The position numbers and the translations under genes were made by a program. 40,294 nt of DNA from positions 1 through 40,294 of the forward strand of contig NZ_JPMI01000125.1 in the NCBI RefSeq assembly GCF_000733295.1, in the 5' to 3' direction. Shown piece by piece: positions 35,187 through 40,294 of the stretch (position 1 is its first letter; each line of letters starts with the position of its first letter). Origin of the DNA: Archangium violaceum Cb vi76 (GTDB taxonomy: Bacteria > Myxococcota > Myxococcia > Myxococcales > Myxococcaceae). The notes beneath the pieces were generated by a model. It did not search any database and was not told where the DNA came from. It worked only from the letters and a program-made list of their open reading frames with translations.

Positions 35187-35573
35187 TGTCTCTATCGCGA
35201 CGGTGGCAAGCAGCTACAGCAGCTCGAGGAGCGCACGGGCATCGATCCGCTCACGGACCTGGACCGGCTCGCCATCACCGACGAGGGCCTGGTGCTGTCG
35301 GGCAACTTCGGCAAGGCGAAGACCGATGACATGTTCGAGCCGCGTGAGCGCGAGGCGCGGATTGAATGGCGGGTCGAGAACTGGCGCAGGCTCAACGGCG
35401 AGGCGATTTGCCTTCGATGCCGAGGAGTTCCGTGCGCTCGAGCGGCGCATCATCGCCCACGCCGGCCGTCACGACACCTCGGATGCTCATGCGCGCACGC
35501 GATTCCGCGTGCCGTCGTGCCCCCGCTCGCGGCGGCGCTCCTGCGCCACATCGAGACCGTGGGCCGCCGTTGA
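35187..35573 (+). pseudogene. Decayed gene fragment with two apparent frameshifts
   Basis: One frame reads convincingly from LYRDGGKQLQQLEERTG to FGKAKTDDMFEP and on to WRVENWRRLNG, then turns to nonsense. Another frame continues sensibly with RRFAFDAEEFRALERRIIAH, and the first frame resumes as IPRAVVPPLAAALLRHIETV before a stop at 35571. No start codon with a ribosome site is seen. The pattern TGIDPLTDLDRLAITD recalls secreted or lipoprotein families of myxobacteria of unknown function, but I cannot name it. Two opposite frameshifts and a missing N-terminus make this a probable remnant. The rest of 35064-35625 holds only the hairpin above. Confidence 0.5.
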
Positions 35574-35625
35574 GCATGTCCGACCCCGCCGCCGGTGGTG
35601 CGCCCGCGACGATCGCGCGAACCGC

Positions 35626-36186
35626 TCAGCGGCGGACGGCGTACCGCACGGCGGCCACGCCGCTGCCGAACCGGCGTTCCTCGAGCAGCTCCAGGTCCAG
35701 CCGCACACCTTCCGGGAAGAATCGTTTTCCCCCACCGACAACGACGGGGAAGAGGAGCAGATGGAACTCGTCGACAATCCCCGCCCTGAGCGCATGCCCC
35801 GCGAGCTCCGGTCCGTTGACGGCGATGTCGTGCTTGGTGCTCGCCTTGAGCCGTCGGACCACGTCCGGGTTGAACTCCCGCTCGATGCGCGTCCGCGCGC
35901 TCCGCGGCTCGGCGAGGGTCCTGGAGTAGACGATCTTCTCGGCCGCCTGCCACTGCCGTGCCCAGTCGAGCACGACCCGCGGTTCGTTGGAGACTATGTT
36001 TACGGTCTCCCAGTACACCATCGTCTCATACATCCTGCGGCCGTAGAGATAGGTGCCGACCGACGAAGCGAGCTCGTTGGCGTATGAGTGAACCTCCTCG
36101 TCCGGGGCGGCCCAGTCGAAGCGGCCGTGCGGGTCCTCCGTATAACCGTCCAATGACATGAGCATCGAGTAGATCAACCTGGCCAT
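35626..36186 (-). CDS. RibD C-terminal / dihydrofolate reductase-like family protein
   Basis: Protein of 186 aa of the RibD_C/DHFR-fold family. Signatures: MARLIYSMLMSLDGYTED at the N-terminus, GTYLYGRRMYETMVYWE, and the C-terminal IAVNGPELAGHALRAGIVDE followed by FHLLLFPVVVGGGKRFF. The family includes NADPH-dependent reductases and many uncharacterised members; the residues typical of riboflavin-pathway RibD are not enough to claim that role. The start at 36186 has GGAGG 9 nt upstream and excludes a longer reading of 26 extra codons. It is intact, although both flanks look decayed. Confidence 0.82.
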   Translation of the reverse strand: MARLIYSMLMSLDGYTEDPHGRFDWAAPDEEVHSYANELASSVGTYLYGRRMYETMVYWETVNIVSNEPRVVLDWARQWQAAEKIVYSRTLAEPRSARTRIEREFNPDVVRRLKASTKHDIAVNGPELAGHALRAGIVDEFHLLLFPVVVGGGKRFFPEGVRLDLELLEERRFGSGVAAVRYAVRR

Positions 36187-36687
36187 GCTTCTCACCTCCG
36201 GGGTCGTTCGCGATGCGGGCAACTCAGTACGCTGGCACAAGGCCCACCTGACGCCCAGGTTCATAGGCGGGCGGGTCTACCGGGCCGAGGCGCATACGAC
36301 AGTCCGCCCGTCAGCTCGGATGAGCCACCGGTGCGCTCAGTGGATGGGCCCCACAGGGCAACTCCAAATAGGGAGATGAGAAATCGTCCAGAGGGCAAAG
36401 CCGCACGCGAGGGCCGCCATCTACATCGTGGTGCCCGGGACCGTGCGTGCTCGGGCTCGCTTCCACCCGAGACTCCAGAGCGCGGCACTTCCCAGCAGGG
36501 TCCACCAGCTTGCCAGCCACCACCCGGACGAGACGGTTCGCAGTCCCAGCGGCGGCGGAAGTGCTCCGAAGTCGCATTGTTCGTGGGGTCATGGGCCTCT
36601 CGGTGTTCACGTGCGCTGGCGTTGGGGGTCGAATCCCGGGCGGAGGGCCTCACGCTCCCAGGTCAGGGAGCGGAGGCCCTTCGTGCT
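36187..36687. other. Gene-poor 501-base stretch between the RibD-like gene and the lipoprotein gene
   Basis: No intact gene seen. The only coding-like signal is the hydrophobic minus-strand frame listed at 36337-36588. A tRNA T-arm look-alike (GGGGGTCGAATCCC near 36633) was judged a chance match. The first ~80 bases should hold the promoter of the RibD-like gene. Confidence 0.4.
36337..36588 (-). pseudogene. Possible membrane-protein C-terminal remnant with an internal amber stop
   Basis: Between a TGA at 36589-36591 and a TGA at 36337-36339, one minus-strand frame is broken only by TAG at 36421-36423. It encodes hydrophobic stretches SSGWWLASWWTLLGSAALW and MAALACGFALWTISHLP, like two helices of a membrane protein; the TAG sits where TGG (Trp) would fit. 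There is no start with a ribosome site. The parent family is not recognised, and chance cannot be excluded. Confidence 0.3.
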
Positions 36688-37056
36688 TCACCTGGCCGAG
36701 CCGGAATCGGAGGGCGCCTCGGTGCCGGACGCCTCGGTGTCGGGCGTGCTGCCCATGACGTTCTTGTAGCAGTAGGGCACGTCCCGGGGGCAGTCCGAGG
36801 GGCAGGACAGAGTGGTCTCTCCGTTGCAACAGACGCCGTCGCCGCAGATGCCATTGGGACAGTCCGCGGGGCAGTTGGACCGCTCGATGAGGGCGCAGAT
36901 GCCATCGCCGCAGATCGGGGCGGCCGCGGTCACGGCACCCTGCTCGTCTCCGGCGGGCGAGGAGGTGGTGGAGGACTCATCCGCGGACGCTCCAGCACCA
37001 CAGGCCAGCAGCAGGCTGGCGGCCAGTGATACGACCAGGCTCACGACACTCTTCAT
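36688..37056 (-). CDS. Small Cys-rich lipoprotein with CGDG repeats
   Basis: Protein of 122 aa. The signal MKSVVSLVVSLAASLLLAC gives Cys19 as lipidation site. A Ser/Thr/Ala linker follows, then two tandem Cys repeats: CGDGICALIERSNCPADC and CGDGVCCNGETTLSCPSDC, each with a CGDG start and a CPxDC end. An extra CYKNVMG segment and an acidic/Ser tail complete it. Such CGDG repeats are common in secreted myxobacterial proteins, where they are thought to form small disulfide-bonded modules; no function is known. The start at 37056 has AAAGGAG 6-7 nt upstream. It is divergent from hemN with a 222-bp gap that must contain both promoters. Confidence 0.8.
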   Translation of the reverse strand: MKSVVSLVVSLAASLLLACGAGASADESSTTSSPAGDEQGAVTAAAPICGDGICALIERSNCPADCPNGICGDGVCCNGETTLSCPSDCPRDVPYCYKNVMGSTPDTEASGTEAPSDSGSAR

Positions 37057-37278
37057 GGGGGACTCCTTTCGCGTCAGCACGCGAGGGGGGGAATCCGCGA
37101 GTATGGCAGACGGGCAGGCGGAAGGCGTGCTTCCTGAGTCGGGCCCGGTGGTTCGGTCCAGGGAGTTGGAGCGCAACCCTTGCGCGTGGACGCAGCCCTT
37201 GCACCCGGGAGCTTTGTCGGGACGGGCTCCTCCGAGGCAGGGGCGCTGGCACGGTGCTTGGAATGGGGGAGGGGACCG

Positions 37279-38649
37279 ATGGTCTCGTCCCCGCACATCC
37301 CCACTCCGTCCGAAGAGCTGATGCGGCGCTATGACGTCGCTGGCCCCCGCTACACCAGCTACCCCACCGTGCCCGAGTGGAAGCAGGACTTCGGCACCGA
37401 GCGCTACGCCGAGCGGCTCGACGTGGCGGCCAGCGCGGGCGCCGACGAGCCCCTCTCCCTCTATGTGCACCTGCCGTTCTGCCGCAGCCTCTGCTGGTAC
37501 TGCGGGTGCAACGTGGTCGTCTCCCAGGATCGGCGTGCGGCGGACGTCTACATCGATCATGTCCTCCTGGAACTGAAGCAGGTGGTGGCCCGGCTGGGCC
37601 GTCGCCGTAGGTTGTCGCAGGTGCACTGGGGCGGGGGGACTCCCACCTTCCTGAGCGAGCGGCAACTGGAGCGCCTGTGGAGTGGAATCACCCGGCACCT
37701 CTCGCCGCTGCCCGACGCGGAGGTCGCCATCGAGGTCCACCCGGCCATCACCTCGCCCGGACAGCTCACCCTGCTGCGGGAGCTCGGCTTCAACCGCGTC
37801 TCCATGGGGCTTCAGGACTTCGAGCCGAAGGTGCAGGAGGTCACGAATCGCCACCAGCCCTTCGCGCAGACGCGGAAGCTGCTGGACCACGCCCGGAACC
37901 TGGGCTTCTCCGGGGTGAATTTCGATCTCATCTACGGGCTGCCGTACCAGAACCCGGAGAGCTGGGCGCGCACGCTGAGCCAGATCCTGGAGCTGCGGCC
38001 GGACCGGCTCGCCGTGTACTCCTTCGCCTTCATCCCGGACGTGCTCAAACACCAGAAGCGCATGCCGGCCGAGGCCCTGCCGGACGCGCGCACCAAGCAG
38101 GGCTTGTTCCGCGCCGCCTGGGCCGCCTTCGTGGACGCGGGCTACCTGCCCATCGGCATGGACCACTTCGCCGTCCCCGAGGATGAGCTGGCACTCGCCC
38201 AGCAGCGGCGCGCCCTGGGGCGCAACTTCCAGGGCTACACGGTGAAGGCGGCACAGGACGTGGTGGCGCTCGGCTCCACCGGCATCAGTGACGTGGGCGG
38301 GGCCTACGCGCAGAACGTCCGCGCCCTGCCGTACTACTACGAGCGCGTGCGCGAGGGCCGCTTCGCCACCGAGCGCGGCATCCAGCTCACCGAGGACGAC
38401 CGGCGCCGCCGCGCCATCATCACCCAGCTCATGTGCAACTTCTGGGTGGACCTGGGCGAGGACGGCACGCGCGACTTCGCTCTGGAATTGGAGCGGCTGC
38501 GGCCGCTGGAAGACGATGGGCTGGTTCGGCGGGAGGGGAGCCAGCTCGAGGTCACCCCCTTGGGGCGGCTGTTCGTGCGCAACGTGGCGATGGTGTTCGA
38601 TGCCTACCTGCGCCGGACCGAGCGGCCCCGCTTCTCCCGGACGGTCTGA
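37279..38649 (+). CDS. hemN: Oxygen-independent coproporphyrinogen III oxidase (radical SAM, HemN)
   Basis: Radical SAM enzyme of 456 aa converting coproporphyrinogen III to protoporphyrinogen IX without oxygen. The cluster motif CRSLCWYC (Cys68, Cys72, Cys75) follows LYVHLPF; HWGGGTPTFL, GFNRVSMGLQDF, NFDLIYGLPYQ and the C-terminal HemN domain (after MDHFAVPEDELA) are all present. The N-terminal RYDVAGPRYTSYPTVPEW is typical of true HemN rather than HemW or HutW. The start at 37279 has GGGGAGGGG upstream. It supplies heme at low oxygen, which suits the cbb3 oxidase nearby. The hemerythrin gene begins 2 nt after its stop, so translation is coupled. Confidence 0.94.
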   Translation: MVSSPHIPTPSEELMRRYDVAGPRYTSYPTVPEWKQDFGTERYAERLDVAASAGADEPLSLYVHLPFCRSLCWYCGCNVVVSQDRRAADVYIDHVLLELKQVVARLGRRRRLSQVHWGGGTPTFLSERQLERLWSGITRHLSPLPDAEVAIEVHPAITSPGQLTLLRELGFNRVSMGLQDFEPKVQEVTNRHQPFAQTRKLLDHARNLGFSGVNFDLIYGLPYQNPESWARTLSQILELRPDRLAVYSFAFIPDVLKHQKRMPAEALPDARTKQGLFRAAWAAFVDAGYLPIGMDHFAVPEDELALAQQRRALGRNFQGYTVKAAQDVVALGSTGISDVGGAYAQNVRALPYYYERVREGRFATERGIQLTEDDRRRRAIITQLMCNFWVDLGEDGTRDFALELERLRPLEDDGLVRREGSQLEVTPLGRLFVRNVAMVFDAYLRRTERPRFSRTV

Positions 38650-38651
38650 GC

Positions 38652-39239
38652 ATGGACGCCATCGATATCCTCGTGAATGAGCACCGCCACATCGAGCGCA
38701 TCATGGACGTGCTCGAGCGGGCCGTGGAGTACGGACGCGGAGGAGGAGATGTGTCGCCGGTGCTCTTCGAGCGTGCCGCGCAGTTCCTCGTCACCTTCGT
38801 GGACGGCAGCCATGACGCCAAGGAGGGCGAGGTCTTCCAGGCCATCACCTCGCGTGGGTTGCCGCCGGGAGAGGGCGTGCTGGCGGCGCTCTCGGGGCAG
38901 CACGCCATGGGGCGCGAGCTGGCGGCGGAGCTGCGCGCCGCGGTCCGGGCGGTGACGGAGGGCATCATGGCTCCCGAGGAGATGTTCGTCATCGCCGAGC
39001 GCTACGTGCGCCTGCATCGAGGCCACACGGAGGCGGAGGAGGCGCGGTTCTTCCCCATGGTGCGGCGGCTGCTCCCGGCGGACGTGATGGAGCGGGTGCG
39101 GGCGAAGTTCGCGCGCATCGAGGCCGCTCATGGGCCGCTGGCGGACGCGGCGGATGCCCTGGAGCTGGCCTTCCCGCTGCCCGTGGCCACCGGGCGCCGC
39201 CCGGGCCATGTCCGGCCCCCACCGTGGGTCGGGCGATGA
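38652..39239 (+). CDS. Hemerythrin-like (HHE domain) protein
   Basis: Helical protein of 195 aa. Ligands expected for a di-iron hemerythrin-like site are present: His11/His13 in NEHRHIERI, His54 and Glu58 or Glu60 in DGSHDAKEGE, His84 in GQHAMGREL, and His122/His126 with Glu in LHRGHTEAEE. The spacing resembles the Hr-like cd12108 type rather than oxygen-carrier hemerythrins. The last ~35 residues are an unrelated Pro/Gly/Ala tail. Roles in the family include oxygen or NO binding and sensing and iron homeostasis. It is 2 nt after hemN and overlaps the regulator gene by ATGA, so all three are probably expressed together. Confidence 0.85.
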   Translation: MDAIDILVNEHRHIERIMDVLERAVEYGRGGGDVSPVLFERAAQFLVTFVDGSHDAKEGEVFQAITSRGLPPGEGVLAALSGQHAMGRELAAELRAAVRAVTEGIMAPEEMFVIAERYVRLHRGHTEAEEARFFPMVRRLLPADVMERVRAKFARIEAAHGPLADAADALELAFPLPVATGRRPGHVRPPPWVGR

Positions 39240-39616
39240 GCACCGCGAATGCCATGAGGCGCATCCTGGTGGTGGACGGCGAGCCCGTGGCCATGGGCGC
39301 GCTGTGTGATCTCCTGTCCATGGACGGCTACGCCACGGTGGGCCTGTGCGAGCCGGACGAGGCCGTCCGGCGCCTGCGCGGCGAGCTCTTCGACGCGGTC
39401 ATCACGGACGTGGTGCTGCCCGGGGGGCATGGGCTGGACGTGGTGCGCGCGGCCCGTGAGCTCCGGCCGGGCTCGCCGGTGCTGGTGGTGACGGGACAGG
39501 TGAACTCGCTGGCCTCTGAGGCCGCCCGCTCCCTGGGGGTCCGGCGCGTGCTCGGCAAGCCCCTGCGCTACGAGACGCTCATCTCCGCCCTGCGGGACTC
39601 CATCCAGGGCCGCTGA
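39236..39616 (+). CDS. Single-domain response regulator receiver protein
   Basis: Receiver domain of 126 aa with nothing attached. The phosphoacceptor is Asp58 in DAVITDVVLPG, with Thr86 in LVVTGQ and Lys108 in VLGKPL. The acidic pocket reads VVDGE (residues 12-16): Asp14 is kept, but the second acidic residue is Gly, where VVDDE is usual. Mg binding may still be possible through Asp14 and Asp58. The start at 39236 overlaps the hemerythrin stop (ATGA) and is preferred over a Met four codons earlier. No kinase gene is adjacent. A terminator lies 26 bp after the stop. Confidence 0.88.
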   Translation: MSTANAMRRILVVDGEPVAMGALCDLLSMDGYATVGLCEPDEAVRRLRGELFDAVITDVVLPGGHGLDVVRAARELRPGSPVLVVTGQVNSLASEAARSLGVRRVLGKPLRYETLISALRDSIQGR

Positions 39617-39641
39617 GCGCTCGCCTCCGGAAGCGGTGGAC

Positions 39642-39669
39642 GCCTCCTCTCCCGATACGGAGAGGAGGC
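39642..39669. terminator. Bidirectional terminator between convergent genes
   Basis: A perfect 11-bp stem GCCTCCTCTCC / GGAGAGGAGGC with a CGATAC loop is followed on the plus strand by CTTTGACG. It separates the hemN operon from the RCC1 gene reading the other way. Confidence 0.7.
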
Positions 39670-39682
39670 CTTTGACGTGGGC

Positions 39683-40294
39683 TCAGGGCATGTCCGGGCA
39701 GTGCCTCGCTTCCGGGTCGCGGTGCTCCCGGGAGGCCATGGCCGTGAAGCGGCAGGGCAGCCGTACCTTGACCGCGGTGCGATGGATGCTCGACACCCCA
39801 TCGCCAATCTGGTCATGCGAATTGCCGCCCCAGGCCCGCACCGTTCCGTTCTCGAGCAGGGCCACGCCGGTCTCCTCGCCCACCACGGCGAGTGCCTTCA
39901 CCCTCGAGAGCGCCGGAAGCTGGACGGGGGTGGAGAAGATCTCCTGCCGCGTGTTGGAGAGCACCCCCAGGGTGTTGCGCCCGAAACCCCAGACGGTGCC
40001 ATCCCGCCGCAGCACCAGGGAGAGGCCGGAGGAGGTGCTCGGCAGGCCCACCACGTCCGTGAGGCCCGGTACGGGAGCCGGGGTGTACCGGGTGGTGAGC
40101 GTGCCATCCCCAAGCTGGCCCTTCGCGTTGGAGCCCCAGGCCCAGACGGTGCCATCCCCGCGCAGCACCATGCTGGACTCCCGTTGCGCGGAGATCGCCA
40201 CCACGTCCGTGAGGCCCGGTATGGGAGCCGGGGTGTGCCGGAAGCTCAACGACCACGGGACCCCGAGCTGTCCCTGCGTATTGGCACCCCAGGC
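39683..40294 (-). CDS. RCC1-repeat protein, C-terminal part (continues past window end)
   Basis: The frame is open to the window edge, so only the last ~203 residues are seen. RCC1/ATS1-type repeats are clear: SSMVLRGDGTVWAWGSNAKG, then GQLGDGT, SLVLRRDGTVWGFGRNTLG and GVALLENGTVRAWGGNSHD, each followed by a PxxVPGLTDVV-like linker. Such repeats form a seven-bladed propeller; in myxobacteria they are usually in secreted or lipoproteins. The C-terminal segment has two Cys (LPCRF and RHCPDM). No start is available; function unknown. Confidence 0.85.
   Translation of the reverse strand, partial: AWGANTQGQLGVPWSLSFRHTPAPIPGLTDVVAISAQRESSMVLRGDGTVWAWGSNAKGQLGDGTLTTRYTPAPVPGLTDVVGLPSTSSGLSLVLRRDGTVWGFGRNTLGVLSNTRQEIFSTPVQLPALSRVKALAVVGEETGVALLENGTVRAWGGNSHDQIGDGVSSIHRTAVKVRLPCRFTAMASREHRDPEARHCPDMP

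Noticed and set aside
36627-36645. tRNA T-arm-like GGGGGTCGAATCCC on the plus strand
   Set aside because: The loop is one base short and no anticodon, D-arm or acceptor partner is found around it.
37246-37262. Sigma-54-like promoter CTGGCACG...TTGG before hemN
   Set aside because: The match to the -24 element is good, but the -12 GC is GG, and the start of transcription would fall inside or after the ribosome site, 6 nt before the ATG.
1-40294. CRISPR arrays, insertion sequences, phage or toxin-antitoxin genes
   Set aside because: No regularly spaced direct repeats and no transposase, integrase, recombinase or toxin-antitoxin signature were recognised on either strand.

Overview
The window is GC-rich throughout and carries several hallmarks of a myxobacterium (Myxococcota, probably the Cystobacterineae: Archangium, Cystobacter, Stigmatella or Myxococcus type). 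These are an alternative complex III operon, a TIGR02265/DUF2378 protein (a family essentially confined to myxobacteria), two large Hanks-type Ser/Thr kinases, and many lipoproteins with Cys-rich, kelch/FG-GAP or RCC1-type repeats. The genus is an inference; no rRNA or species marker is present.

Layout. (1) 2-7260: alternative complex III operon actA-actF, cut at its 5' end by the window edge. actB to actF are chained by 4-nt ATGA overlaps, and a strong hairpin terminator follows actF. (2) 7338-9148, minus strand: a membrane fatty acid hydroxylase/sterol desaturase-like enzyme and a DUF2378 protein. (3) 9506-11995: a surface lipoprotein joining FG-GAP/VCBS repeats to kelch-type repeats. (4) 12164-17077: two convergent Ser/Thr kinases, one fused to TPRs, the other with a membrane anchor, coiled coil and outer domain. 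(5) 17330-18310: a degenerate tRNA-Leu-like remnant and a PI-PLC X-domain protein. (6) 18344-26216: a cbb3 oxidase locus, with a TauE/SafE-like membrane protein divergent from ccoI-ccoS-ccoNO(fusion)-ccoQ-ccoP(one heme)-ccoG. (7) 26267-30205: a 1312-residue secreted G8-domain/beta-helix protein related to the CEMIP/TMEM2 family. (8) 30356-35063: a START-like periplasmic protein, a lipoprotein, and a pair of M16 peptidase homologues, one with and one without the zinc motif. (9) 35064-36687: a decayed stretch with two probable pseudogenes around an intact RibD/DHFR-like gene. (10) 36688-39616: a small Cys-rich lipoprotein divergent from a tight hemN-hemerythrin-response regulator operon. (11) 39683-end: the C-terminal part of an RCC1-repeat protein, running off the window.

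How it fits together. Alternative complex III oxidises menaquinol and reduces cytochrome c or an equivalent carrier; a cbb3 oxidase is a high-affinity oxygen reductase fed by cytochrome c. The two modules could form one electron-transport chain, but this is inferred from gene content only. The cbb3 locus carries its own copper pump (CcoI), CcoS and CcoG. The oxygen-independent HemN and the hemerythrin also suit low-oxygen life. I found no convincing CRISPR array, transposase, phage gene or complete tRNA. The most unusual features are the CcoN-CcoO fusion with extra linker helices, the single-heme CcoP, the G8/CEMIP-like protein beside the oxidase, the hemN-hemerythrin-regulator operon with an altered receiver acidic pocket, and the cluster of decayed genes.
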